A stretch of 64,000 nt of DNA from Alphaproteobacteria bacterium (GTDB taxonomy: Bacteria > Pseudomonadota > Alphaproteobacteria > GCA-2731375), in the NCBI GenBank assembly GCA_016776605.1, contig JADHTB010000002.1, forward strand, positions 1-64,000. Reading direction: 5' to 3'. Of this stretch, positions 44,116 through 52,871 are shown piece by piece. Numbering within the stretch: position 1 is the first letter of the stretch; every line of letters starts with the position of its first letter. The notes beneath the pieces were generated by a model. It did no database searches, had not been told where the DNA came from, and worked only from the letters and a program-made list of their open reading frames with translations. The translations under genes were made by a program, and so were the position numbers.

Positions 44116-44482
44116 GGATTTGTCCTCGATTATATTTGATTTGCAGAATTTGTTCCTTCGGTCATCTCAGTTTGCAACAGAACCGATTAAAAAAGCGTCA
44201 ACAAAGTAATAACAATATTGCGTAGCATCTTTGATTTATCAGTAATTTTGGTAATATTACTTAGGTCCACAGTAATAGGCGGGCAAGATTTTGCGCTATG
44301 ACCTGAGGATAAACAATAGCCCCTAGCTTCGTTGCAACGGCTGTCAATGAATGGGGCAACCGGAATACAGGCTGTGCTTTTGTTTCAATCCCGAATATCC
44401 TGCCGGCCATGACAGCGGCGCGGCCCAACAGGTTCCGAAAACAGACGAAAACAGATCAAAAACAGATGACAAGGGAGTGCAC
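44116..44482. other. 367-bp intergenic region, A+T-rich, divergent promoters expected
   Basis: The gap separates the chemoreceptor gene (minus) from the MlrC-like gene (plus), so it should hold both promoters. It is clearly A+T-rich. A dyad AGTAAT...ATTACT lies at 44241-44261 with a further AGTAAT at 44271, which could bind a regulator. Near the right end the unit AAACAGA recurs three times (about 44441-44467). I cannot assign promoters with confidence. Confidence 0.4.
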
Positions 44483-45991
44483 ATGAGCCGGATTGCCCAT
44501 GCAGGGTTTTTACACGAGACCAATACCTTTGCGCCGCGAAAGGCGACCTGGGATGATTTTGTCCAGGTGGAAAGTTTCCCTGGCCTGACCTTGGGAGAAG
44601 ATATTCTGACGGTCATGCCCGGCAAAAATATCGCCACGGGCGGTTTCATTCAGGAAGCCCTGGGCCTGGGCCATGAATTGGCGCCCATCGCCTGGTGTAC
44701 CGCCGTCCCCTCGGCTCATGTCACGGAACATGCTTTTGAAACCTTCTCCGAAATACTGCTGACCGGTCTGGCGGAAGCCGCGCCGTTCGATGCGGTTTAT
44801 CTGGATCTGCATGGCGCCATGGTCTGCGAACATCTTGAAGACGGCGAAGGCGAATTGCTGATCCGTGTGCGGAACCAGTTGGGGCCGGATATTCCGCTGG
44901 TGGTCAGCCTGGACCTGCACAGCAACACGACCATGGATATGTTCGACAATTGCGACGCCCTGATCGCCTATCGCACCTATCCCCACGTGGATATGGCGGA
45001 TACGGGCAACCGCGCCGCGCGGCACCTTGACGCCTTGCTGGCCAATCCGGGCCCGCCATTGGCCAAGGCCCATCGCGCCCTGCCGTTTTTGATGCCCCTG
45101 ACCGGGCAATGCACCATGGTCGAACCGGCCCTGGGCGCCTACGCCAGGCTGGCGGCGTTGGAGATGGAGCCAGGGGTGCGGTCGGCCTCCTTTACGCCCG
45201 GCTTTCCACCCGCCGATATTTGGAACTGCGGTCCCGTGGTGGTGGCCTATGGCGATGATCAGGCCGCCGCCGATGGCGCCGCCGATGCGCTTTACCATGC
45301 CATTCTGGCCCAGGAGGCGGCCTTTCAGGTCGAACGCCTAAAGCCGGGCCAGGCGGTTGCCCAGGCGATCGCCTCCAATTCCCACAAGCCCTATGTCCTG
45401 GCCGATGTGCAGGACAATTGCGGCGCCGGCGCCACTTCGGATACCACCGGTCTGCTGCGCGCCCTGGTGGAGCAGGGGGCCGACGGCGCGGTGCTGGGCA
45501 TTCTGGTCGATGGCGAGGTTGCCGCCCAGGCCCATGCCGCCGGGCAGGGGGCGGAAATCGACGCGGTCCTGGGTGGCAAGGTCTATACCGACGGTGATCC
45601 ACCGTTCAAGGGACGCTTTCAGGTCGCCGCCCTGGGTGATGGCGTATTCACCTGTACCGGGCCGTTCTATGGCGGTATCACGACCGGCCTGGGACCCATG
45701 GCGTTGTTGCGTATTGGCGGCGTATCCGTCGTGGTTTCAACCCACCGCATGCAGGCCGCCGACAAGGAAATCTTCCGCCATCTGGGTTGCGAGCCGGCGG
45801 AGCAGAAAATTCTGGGGCTGAAAAGCAGCGTTCATTTTCGCGGCGATTTTACCGATATTGCTGAACAGATATTGGTCGTGGAGGCGCCGGGCGCCAGTAT
45901 TGATCGGCCTGAAAAGCTGCCCTACAAAAACCTGCGGCCCGGCGTGCGCGTCTGTCCGGAAGGCCCGGAATTCGTTCCTCCGGTAACATAG
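44483..45991 (+). CDS. M81 family metallopeptidase (MlrC-like)
   Basis: A 502-residue protein of the microcystinase C family. The N-terminal DUF1485 domain has FLHETNTFAP, YLDLHGAMV, SLDLHSNTT and TYPHVDM, which hold the His and Asp expected to bind zinc; the C-terminal MlrC domain contains DVQDNCGAGATSDTTGLL. MlrC hydrolyses small peptides from microcystin or nodularin breakdown, but most relatives sit in unrelated catabolic clusters and probably cleave other amides. No mlrA/B/D is here. The ATG at 44483 has AAGGGAG upstream. It is the first gene of a seven-gene plus-strand run. Confidence 0.9.
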   Translation: MSRIAHAGFLHETNTFAPRKATWDDFVQVESFPGLTLGEDILTVMPGKNIATGGFIQEALGLGHELAPIAWCTAVPSAHVTEHAFETFSEILLTGLAEAAPFDAVYLDLHGAMVCEHLEDGEGELLIRVRNQLGPDIPLVVSLDLHSNTTMDMFDNCDALIAYRTYPHVDMADTGNRAARHLDALLANPGPPLAKAHRALPFLMPLTGQCTMVEPALGAYARLAALEMEPGVRSASFTPGFPPADIWNCGPVVVAYGDDQAAADGAADALYHAILAQEAAFQVERLKPGQAVAQAIASNSHKPYVLADVQDNCGAGATSDTTGLLRALVEQGADGAVLGILVDGEVAAQAHAAGQGAEIDAVLGGKVYTDGDPPFKGRFQVAALGDGVFTCTGPFYGGITTGLGPMALLRIGGVSVVVSTHRMQAADKEIFRHLGCEPAEQKILGLKSSVHFRGDFTDIAEQILVVEAPGASIDRPEKLPYKNLRPGVRVCPEGPEFVPPVT

Positions 45992-46004
45992 AGGCGGCAA
46001 CAGA

Positions 46005-47039
46005 ATGAAAGTATCCCTATCGATTGGCGCCTATGACCGGGTCGATGTCCTTGGCATGGTGGAACTGATCCAGCAGGCGGAAAAACTGGGCGTGCATTAT
46101 GCCTGGTCGGCGGAGGCCTGGGGCGGCGATGCGGTGACCTCGCTGGCCTATCTCGGCGCCCTGACGGACAAGATCAAGCTGGGCACCGGCATCATGCAGA
46201 TCAGCGCCCGCACCCCCTCGATGACGGCGATGACCGCCATGTCCCTGGCCAATCTGACCAGCGGCCGTTTCATCCTGGGGCTGGGCGTCAGCGGGCCGCA
46301 GGTGGTGGAGGGTTTGCATGGCGTTTCCTATCAGGCGCCGCTGACCCGTCTGAAGGAAACCGTCGATATCGTGCGCCTGGCCTTTCGCGGCGAAAAACTG
46401 CAATACGACGGCCGTTACCACACGCTGCCCCGGCCGGGGGGCGAGGGCAAGGCCCTGCGCCTGGATCATCCGCCCCGTGATATTCCCATATATCTCGCCA
46501 CCCTGGGGCCGAAGTCCCTGGAATATACCGGCGCCGTGGCGGATGGCTGGCTGGGCACCTCGTTCTCGCCCGATCATGCGGAGGCGCATTTGGACTATCT
46601 GCGCAAGGGTGCCGAGAGCGCCGGACGCAGCCTGGCCGATATCGATCTGCATGCCTCGTGCAACGTGGCCGTGGGCGAGGATGTCGAGGCATTGATCGAT
46701 GCCCGGCGGCCGGGCGTGGCCTTTTCCATGGGCGCCATGGGCTCGGAAAAAACAAACTTTTATAACGATGCCTTCAAGCGCGCCGGCTTCACCGATGATG
46801 CTTTGGCCATTCAACGTCTGTGGCTGGATGGCAAACGCCAGGAAGCCGCCGACCGGGTGCCCGACGAGATGATCACTCAGTTCGGCGCCATCGGCACACC
46901 AGAAATGGTGCGCCAACGCTTGCAAACCTATCGTGACGCGGGCATCAACGCCCTAACCCTGCGCCTGGACAACAAACAGAGCCTGTCCGAGCGGATTGGC
47001 CATCTGGAACAAGTGATGGATTTAGTCCGGGGTTTGTGA
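46005..47039 (+). CDS. LLM class flavin-dependent oxidoreductase
   Basis: A 344-residue luciferase-like TIM barrel (FMN or F420). Features include LGTGIMQISARTP, FILGLGVSGPQVVEGLHG and IPIYLATLGPKSLEYTG. The fold resembles the F420-dependent methylene-H4MPT reductase-like group often labelled TIGR03559/LLM class F420-dependent. The cofactor cannot be settled from sequence. It begins 13 bases after the MlrC-like gene and is followed by the transaminase, consistent with oxidation of a nitrogenous or sulfur compound. Confidence 0.87.
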   Translation: MKVSLSIGAYDRVDVLGMVELIQQAEKLGVHYAWSAEAWGGDAVTSLAYLGALTDKIKLGTGIMQISARTPSMTAMTAMSLANLTSGRFILGLGVSGPQVVEGLHGVSYQAPLTRLKETVDIVRLAFRGEKLQYDGRYHTLPRPGGEGKALRLDHPPRDIPIYLATLGPKSLEYTGAVADGWLGTSFSPDHAEAHLDYLRKGAESAGRSLADIDLHASCNVAVGEDVEALIDARRPGVAFSMGAMGSEKTNFYNDAFKRAGFTDDALAIQRLWLDGKRQEAADRVPDEMITQFGAIGTPEMVRQRLQTYRDAGINALTLRLDNKQSLSERIGHLEQVMDLVRGL

Positions 47040-47096
47040 GTTTGTGCGAAAGCGGCAGCTTGATACAGTGCTGTCTTGGATTTGATGGAGAGCGCG

Positions 47097-48434
47097 ATGA
47101 ATAAGCCTGTTACCACCGCCAATGTGCAGCCGAACGATCTGTCGCAATTCTGGATGCCCTTCACCTCGAACCGCGAGTTCAAGGCGGCGCCGCGCCTGTT
47201 GGTTTCGGCCAAGGGCATGTATTACAAAAGCCACGATGGCCGCGATATCCTGGATGGCTCCGCCGGTCTGTGGTGTGTCAACATCGGCCATGGTCATCCA
47301 AAGGTGGTCGAAGCCATCAAGGCCCAGGCCGATACCCTGGAGTTCACCCCCTCGTTTCAATTCAGTCAGCCCTTATCGTTCGAGCTGGCCCGGAAACTGG
47401 CCGGCCTGACGCCGGAAGGCATGGACCGGATCTTTTATACCAACTCCGGCTCGGAAGCGGTGGACACGGCGCTGAAGATCGCCCTGGCCTATCACCGCAT
47501 TCGCGGCGAGGCCAGCCGTACCCGCCTGATCGGACGGGCGCGGGGCTATCACGGGGTTGGTTTTGGCGGCATTTCGGTTGGCGGCATTCCCGCTAACCGC
47601 AAATTCTATGGTCCGCTGATGAATGGCGTCGATCATCTGCCCCATACCCACAATCTGGAAAAACAGGCCTTCACCAAGGGCCAGCCGGAATGGGGTGCGC
47701 ATCTGGCCGACGAGTTGGAAAATCTGGTCGCCCTGCACGATCCCTCCACCATTGCCGCCGTGATCGTGGAGCCCATGGCCGGATCCACCGGCGTGCTGGT
47801 GCCGCCAAAGGGTTATTTGGAACGCTTGCGCGAGATCACTAAAAAATACGGCATCCTGTTGATCTTCGACGAGGTCATTACCGGATTTGGCCGTCTGGGC
47901 AGTTCCTTCGCGGCGGAATATTTTGGCGTTACGCCGGATCTGATGACCATGGCCAAGGGCCTGACCTCGGGCTATGTGCCCATGGGCGCTGTGGCTGCGG
48001 ACAACAAGATTTATCAGGCCTTCATGGATGAAAGTCCGGACGGGATAGAGCTGTTTCACGGCTACACCTATTCCGCTCATCCCCTGGCCTGTGCCGCGGC
48101 CATGGCGACATTGGAGGTTTACCAGGAAGAAGGCCTGTTCCAGCGCGCCGCCGATATGAGCCCCTATTGGCAGGACGCGGTGCATTCCATGAAAGGCCTG
48201 CCCAACGTCATCGACATCCGCAATATCGGTCTGGTCGCCGGCATTGAATTGTCGCCACGGGAAGGTGCCGCGGGCAAGCGCGGCATGGAGGCCTGCGTCA
48301 AGGCCTATGAAGCCGGCCTGATGGTGCGGGTCACGGGGGACATAATCGCGCTGTCGCCGCCCCTGGTGTTGGAGAAAGAGCATATCGACAAAATGGTCGA
48401 AATTACCTCGGACGTCATCAAAGCGCTCGACTAG
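47097..48434 (+). CDS. Omega-amino acid:pyruvate transaminase (class III)
   Basis: A 445-residue class III aminotransferase very like beta-alanine:pyruvate transaminases: FWMPFTSNREFKAAPR at the start, YTNSGSEAVDTALK, GRARGYHGVGFGG, and Schiff-base Lys287 in MAKGLTSGYVPMGAV. It moves an amino group from an omega-amine (beta-alanine, taurine-like or similar) to pyruvate, giving alanine and an aldehyde. The ATG at 47097 has GGAGAG upstream. The alanine dehydrogenase gene 24 bases downstream recycles the alanine. Confidence 0.93.
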   Translation: MNKPVTTANVQPNDLSQFWMPFTSNREFKAAPRLLVSAKGMYYKSHDGRDILDGSAGLWCVNIGHGHPKVVEAIKAQADTLEFTPSFQFSQPLSFELARKLAGLTPEGMDRIFYTNSGSEAVDTALKIALAYHRIRGEASRTRLIGRARGYHGVGFGGISVGGIPANRKFYGPLMNGVDHLPHTHNLEKQAFTKGQPEWGAHLADELENLVALHDPSTIAAVIVEPMAGSTGVLVPPKGYLERLREITKKYGILLIFDEVITGFGRLGSSFAAEYFGVTPDLMTMAKGLTSGYVPMGAVAADNKIYQAFMDESPDGIELFHGYTYSAHPLACAAAMATLEVYQEEGLFQRAADMSPYWQDAVHSMKGLPNVIDIRNIGLVAGIELSPREGAAGKRGMEACVKAYEAGLMVRVTGDIIALSPPLVLEKEHIDKMVEITSDVIKALD

Positions 48435-48458
48435 CGAAGAAATGGAAAGGTTAGGCCA

Positions 48459-49583
48459 ATGCTGATCGGTGTTCCAAAAGAGGTGAAAAACCACGAATAC
48501 CGCGTCGGCCTGACGCCCACCAGCGTACGGGAAGCGGTGTACCACGGCCATGGCGCTATTGTGGAAAGCGGCGCCGGTGCGGCCATCGGCCTGCTGGACG
48601 AGGATTATGCCGCCGCCGGTGCGGAAGTGGTGGGTGCAGCGGCAGAAGTCTTCGGCCGCGCCGACATGATCGTCAAGGTGAAGGAGCCCCAGGCGAACGA
48701 GATCGCCATGCTGCGCGACGGCCAGATCATCTTCACCTATCTGCATTTGGCGCCGGACCCGGATCAGACTAAGGGTTTGCTGGCCTCCGGCGCCACGGCC
48801 ATTGCCTATGAAACAGTGACGGACCAATTCGGCGGCCTGCCGTTGTTGGCGCCCATGAGCGAAGTCGCGGGACGGATGTCCATCCAGGCCGGCGCCCACT
48901 GCCTGGAAATGAACCAGGGTGGGCGCGGTGCGTTGTTGGGCGGCGTGGCCGGGGTGCCGGCGGCGGATGTGCTGATCCTGGGCGGCGGCGTGGTCGGCGC
49001 CAATGCGGCCCGCATCGCCATTGGCTGCGAGGCGCGGGTCACGGTCATTGATCTGAATTTGCGCCGGCTAAAGGAACTCGACGATCAATTTTCGTCCTCC
49101 CTCAACACGATTTATTCCACCGTCGATGCCATCGAAAAGCACGTGATGAATTCGGATCTGGTAATTGGCGCCGTATTGGTGCCCGGTGCCGCCGCGCCCC
49201 GCCTGGTCAGCGAAGCCATGGTCAAGGGCATGCGCCGGGGTTCAGTGATTGTCGATGTGGCCATCGATCAAGGCGGCTGTATCGAGACCGCGCACGCGAC
49301 CACCCACGACAATCCCACTTACCGTGTCCATGACGTAGTGCATTATTGCGTGGCCAATATGCCCGGCGCCGTTGCCCGCACCTCCACCTTCGCCCTGAAC
49401 AATGCCACCTTGCCCTTCATGCTGGCCTTGGCGGACAAGGGCTTTGCCCAGGCCATGCGCGACGATCCGCATCTAAAGGCCGGACTGAATGTTCATGGCG
49501 GCAAGGTGACTTATGAAGCCGTGGCGCGGGATCTGAATTTGACCTACCGCGCGGCGGATGACGTGCTGGCGGCGGCATCGTAA
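48459..49583 (+). CDS. ald: Alanine dehydrogenase
   Basis: Ald, 374 residues, converts L-alanine and NAD to pyruvate, ammonia and NADH. The N-terminal block IGVPKEVKNHEYRVGLTP, the substrate Lys in MIVKVKEP, the catalytic His in FTYLHLAPD, the Rossmann motif LGGGVVGANAA, and DVAIDQGGC are all present. Located directly after an omega-transaminase gene with GGAAAGG as ribosome-binding site, so the pair forms a pyruvate-recycling deamination module. Confidence 0.97.
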   Translation: MLIGVPKEVKNHEYRVGLTPTSVREAVYHGHGAIVESGAGAAIGLLDEDYAAAGAEVVGAAAEVFGRADMIVKVKEPQANEIAMLRDGQIIFTYLHLAPDPDQTKGLLASGATAIAYETVTDQFGGLPLLAPMSEVAGRMSIQAGAHCLEMNQGGRGALLGGVAGVPAADVLILGGGVVGANAARIAIGCEARVTVIDLNLRRLKELDDQFSSSLNTIYSTVDAIEKHVMNSDLVIGAVLVPGAAAPRLVSEAMVKGMRRGSVIVDVAIDQGGCIETAHATTHDNPTYRVHDVVHYCVANMPGAVARTSTFALNNATLPFMLALADKGFAQAMRDDPHLKAGLNVHGGKVTYEAVARDLNLTYRAADDVLAAAS

Positions 49584-49600
49584 CGCAAGGAGTTTGCTGA

Positions 49601-50674
49601 ATGGATATTGGTCTCGGCGTACCGTCGGGCGGGGACAGTTGGAAAATTGTCGAACGGGCCGAGGAATTGGGTTTTACCCACGCCTGGTTCTATGACACCC
49701 AACAATTATGTGGCGATGTTTTCGTGGCCATGGCCGCGGCCGCCATGCGGACCAAGAAGATCCGTCTGGCCACGGGTGTTCTGATCCCTTCCAACCGTAT
49801 CGCGCCGGTGACGGCGAATGCCTTTGCCACCCTGAACGCCATGGCGCCCGGTCGGATCGATTTTGGGGTCGGCACAGGTTTTACCGGCCGGCGCACCATG
49901 GGTTACGGCGCTATGAAAATGGATGATATGGAGGACTATATCCAGGCCGTCTATGGCATGCTGTCGGGCGAAATCGTGGAAGTTCCATTCGAGGGCAGGC
50001 GGCCAAAAGCCAATTTTCTGAATCCTGATTTGGGCCTGATCAATCTGGATGATCCCGTGCCCCTGCATATCTCGGCGTTCGGCAAACGCAGCCGTGCCCT
50101 GACGGCCAAGCTGAAGGCGGCCTGGATCGACATTGTTTTCACCGAGCATACGGGCTTGCGGGATTTGCAACGGATGCAGGCTTCCTGGGACGAGGCGGGC
50201 AATCTACCGGAAGACCTGTACGCCACCATGCTGACCCTGGGCTGCGTCCTGGCCCCCGGCGAGGCCTATGACAGCCCCCGTGCCGTTGCGCATGCGGGTC
50301 CGGGCGCGGCAATCTTCATGCATGCGATCGTGGAGGCCGAGGCGAAAACCGGCAACAAGATCGAACTGCCCGATTGGCAGCGGGCGTTGGTAGACCGGTA
50401 TCATACGCTCTATCAATCCTATCAACCCGGTGATGCCCGATATCTGTCCCTGCACCGGGGCCACATGATGTTCGTGCGCGATGATGAAGCGCCTCTGGTG
50501 ACCGGCGAGTTGATCCGCGAAAAAACCTTCACCGGCACCCGCGATGAATTGGTGGAACGCCTGACCAACCTGAAAAATGCCGGCTACAGCCAGATTGCCG
50601 TGCAATACAATCCAGGCCGGGAGGACATGGTGGAAGACTGGGCACCGATCCTGAAAGCCGTGCAGGCGGCGTAG
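49601..50674 (+). CDS. LLM class flavin-dependent oxidoreductase (second copy)
   Basis: A 357-residue luciferase-like protein of another subgroup from the one at 46005: GLGVPSGGDSWKIVERAEELGF at the start, LATGVLIPSNRIAPVTANAF, IDFGVGTGFTGRRTMGY. Sequence identity between the two is low by eye, so this is not a recent duplication. Expected to use reduced flavin or F420. AAGGAG precedes the ATG; the gene begins 17 bases after ald and is followed 7 bases later by a hydrolase. Confidence 0.86.
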   Translation: MDIGLGVPSGGDSWKIVERAEELGFTHAWFYDTQQLCGDVFVAMAAAAMRTKKIRLATGVLIPSNRIAPVTANAFATLNAMAPGRIDFGVGTGFTGRRTMGYGAMKMDDMEDYIQAVYGMLSGEIVEVPFEGRRPKANFLNPDLGLINLDDPVPLHISAFGKRSRALTAKLKAAWIDIVFTEHTGLRDLQRMQASWDEAGNLPEDLYATMLTLGCVLAPGEAYDSPRAVAHAGPGAAIFMHAIVEAEAKTGNKIELPDWQRALVDRYHTLYQSYQPGDARYLSLHRGHMMFVRDDEAPLVTGELIREKTFTGTRDELVERLTNLKNAGYSQIAVQYNPGREDMVEDWAPILKAVQAA

Positions 50675-50681
50675 TTGAGCC

Positions 50682-51563
50682 ATGCAACGGCGGGATATTG
50701 TTTTCGAAGCCAATGGCGAGAAGCTGGCCGGCTGGCTTTATGGGCCAACCCAGGGGAGTGGTGCGCGCTACCCTCTGATCGTGATGAGCCACGGCTTTTC
50801 CGCGCTGATGGCCATGGGGTTGGATGATTATGCCGCGGCCTTTGCCGCCGCCGGTTTCGCGGTTCTGGTTTACGACCACCGTAACTATGGCGCCTCGTCG
50901 GGCTGGCCGCGCCACGAAACAGACCCCTGGCAGCAGGTCGAGGATATGCGGGCCGCGATCTCATATGGCCGTAATTTGAGCTTTGTCGACCCGGCGCGTA
51001 TTGGCCTGTGGGGCACATCCTATTCGGGCGGCCATGCGTTGACCGTGTCGGCCCTGGACCGGCGTGTGCGATGTGTCGTTTCCCAAGTGCCGCTGGTGTC
51101 GGGCCAGCGTACGTTCGAGGCCTGGGTGCCGGAGGCGAGCCGGCAGCGTTTCCTCGAACGCCTTGCCGCCGACCGTGATGGCCGCGCCCGGGGTGAGCCT
51201 CCCGGCGTTACCCCAGCCGCCATTCCCGGTTCGGAAACAGCGGAGTGGGCCGAAGCGGTGGACAAGGACCTAACCTACGGCAACGAGATCACCTTGCGCA
51301 GCCTGGATCTGTTGCGCGGCTATGAGCCCATTGCATTCATCAGCCGCATCGCGCCGACGCCGTTATTGATGATCGTCGCCGATCAGGACAGCCAGACGCC
51401 CGTGGCCTGGCAGCGTGAAGCCTTTGAGATCGCGGGTGAGCCGAAGCAACTGGTGAGCCTGCCGGGCCGGCATTACGATCCCTATACCATGCATTTGGCG
51501 GCGTCACGCCAGGCGGCCCTGGATTGGTTTCAGTGCCACTTGCGATCCGAAGTTCCGGCTTAG
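50682..51563 (+). CDS. Alpha/beta hydrolase (dienelactone hydrolase-like)
   Basis: A 293-residue hydrolase. Nucleophile Ser113 is in GTSYSGG; IVMSHGFSALMAMGLDDY supplies the oxyanion region, DHRNYGASSG the turn, VADQDSQTPV the acid and PGRHYDPY the His. This pattern is that of the YjfP/DUF1100-type group often found with polyketide or xenobiotic genes. It belongs to the co-directional run starting at 44483. Substrate unknown. Confidence 0.86.
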   Translation: MQRRDIVFEANGEKLAGWLYGPTQGSGARYPLIVMSHGFSALMAMGLDDYAAAFAAAGFAVLVYDHRNYGASSGWPRHETDPWQQVEDMRAAISYGRNLSFVDPARIGLWGTSYSGGHALTVSALDRRVRCVVSQVPLVSGQRTFEAWVPEASRQRFLERLAADRDGRARGEPPGVTPAAIPGSETAEWAEAVDKDLTYGNEITLRSLDLLRGYEPIAFISRIAPTPLLMIVADQDSQTPVAWQREAFEIAGEPKQLVSLPGRHYDPYTMHLAASRQAALDWFQCHLRSEVPA

Positions 51564-51571
51564 AGTTTGGC

Positions 51572-52222
51572 ATGCGTGCCTTTGCCGAACCATTCGCGCC
51601 GCTTAGCGAACCGGCGCGGCGGCGGTCGCGCCAGGCCGCGCTGGCCGAGGCGCCCCGGTTGCCTCATTCACCGGGCGATGTGTGGATCTTTGGCTATGGC
51701 AGTTTGCTTTGGGATGCACCGTTTCCGCAGCAACAGGCATCGCCGGCACGCCTGACGGGATGGCGGCGCGCCATGTGTGTCTGGTCGGCTTTGGCCCGGG
51801 GTACACCCGCGCTGCCGGGGCTTTCATTAGGTCTGGTACGGGGGGGTGCCTGCGACGGCGTTGCCTTGCGCATAGCAGCAGAGGATCTGGACGAGGCAAT
51901 GCCCCGCATCTGGCAGCGGGAAATGTGGACGGATATTTATGAGCCGACCTGGGTGTCCCTGGCGATAGATGGCGCGGCCGTGCCCGCCTTGACCTTTACG
52001 GTCAATGAAGCCAGCCGCCAATTCACCGGCGATCTTAGCCAGGCGCAGGTTGTTGAGCACATCGCCCTGGCCCATGGCGAGCGCGGTCCCTGCCGGGACT
52101 ATCTCAGCAATACGGTAGCGAAGCTGCAAAGCATGGGCATCAAGGATGGCTATCTGGAAGACCTTGATGACGCGGTTGCGGAGGCCGCCCGACGTGCTGA
52201 TCCGCGTCACGACGGAAGATGA
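51572..52222 (+). CDS. Gamma-glutamylcyclotransferase ChaC family protein
   Basis: A 216-residue ChaC-like protein. The family motif FGYGSLLW is at 40-47 and the REMWTDIYEP segment probably carries the catalytic Glu; GPCRDYLSNTVAKL near the C terminus is also typical. ChaC proteins cleave glutathione to 5-oxoproline and Cys-Gly. I chose the ATG at 51572, 8 bases after the hydrolase stop; an earlier start would overlap that gene. Last gene of the plus-strand run. Confidence 0.86.
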   Translation: MRAFAEPFAPLSEPARRRSRQAALAEAPRLPHSPGDVWIFGYGSLLWDAPFPQQQASPARLTGWRRAMCVWSALARGTPALPGLSLGLVRGGACDGVALRIAAEDLDEAMPRIWQREMWTDIYEPTWVSLAIDGAAVPALTFTVNEASRQFTGDLSQAQVVEHIALAHGERGPCRDYLSNTVAKLQSMGIKDGYLEDLDDAVAEAARRADPRHDGR

Positions 52223-52229
52223 TTGCCAG

Positions 52230-52256
52230 CCTGGAGCAGCCCGGAACTACTCTAGG
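52230..52256. repeat. Short imperfect palindrome related to the repeat family (copy D)
   Basis: CCTGGAGCAGCCC pairs imperfectly with GGAACTACTCTAGG. The ends match the CCTAGAGCA.../...TGCTCTAGG ends of the 105-bp repeat. It sits between two convergent genes and supplies the last codons and TAG stop of the minus-strand methyltransferase gene. It may also act as a bidirectional terminator, although there is no T-run. Confidence 0.4.
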
Positions 52257-52861
52257 CGCGGGCGTGCCGTTAGAAGCTTGATGATATCGGCGTGCAGGAA
52301 GCGGGTTGAGACCAGCTCCAGGCCGCCAGCGGGTATGTAGCGTTCGGTTTCCCGGTCGAAAGCGGCGCCGTAGGCAAAGCGCACCCAGGGTGCCCATAGC
52401 CGCATCACGGCGCGGCGGACCGGATGGGCGGAGATGGCGTATTCAAGAATACGGATCTCGCCGTCCGGCCGGCAGATCCGGGCCAGTTCGCGCAGCGCCG
52501 GCAATTGCAGTTCCGGTTCAAGAACACAAAAAAGAAAAGTTGAAACCACGGCATCGAAGGAATTGTCCGGGAAAGCCGTCGCCGTGATGTCAGCTTCCAC
52601 TAACTCCACCTTTGCGCCCAGACGCCGCCGCCGTGCCGCCGCCCGCTTCAACATAGCGCCGCTTAGGTCCAGGCCGACCATTTCGCTGCCGGCGGGATAG
52701 TAGGCCATGTTGCGGCCCGTCCCGACGCCGGCATCCAGAATGCGGCCCTTCAGGCCGGCCCAGATCAGCTTACGCAGTGGCCGGTACCGGCTAAATTCGA
52801 AAGGCAGATCAAGGATGTCATAGAGCCGGGCGATATGCCGGTATTCCACCCGCTTCGCCAT
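52247..52861 (-). CDS. Class I SAM-dependent methyltransferase
   Basis: A 204-residue methyltransferase of the UbiE/phosphatidylethanolamine N-methyltransferase-like group. The SAM motif is ILDAGVGTGRNMAYYP, the second acidic residue is in VGLDLSGAML, and ADITATAFPDNSFDAVVSTF is motif II/post-motif. The start is the ATG at 52861; longer frames upstream only overlap the VOC gene. The 3' end lies in a palindrome. First minus-strand gene downstream of the VOC gene, 10 bases apart. Confidence 0.87.
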   Translation of the reverse strand: MAKRVEYRHIARLYDILDLPFEFSRYRPLRKLIWAGLKGRILDAGVGTGRNMAYYPAGSEMVGLDLSGAMLKRAAARRRRLGAKVELVEADITATAFPDNSFDAVVSTFLFCVLEPELQLPALRELARICRPDGEIRILEYAISAHPVRRAVMRLWAPWVRFAYGAAFDRETERYIPAGGLELVSTRFLHADIIKLLTARPRLE

Positions 52862-52871
52862 ACATTGTGCC

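Noticed and set aside
47373-48899. Long antisense open frame (about 508 codons) opposite the transaminase and alanine dehydrogenase genes
   Set aside because: It spans two well-supported genes and their junction on the other strand; composition is His/Gln/Gly-rich as expected for an antisense shadow of GC-rich coding DNA, with no family motif.
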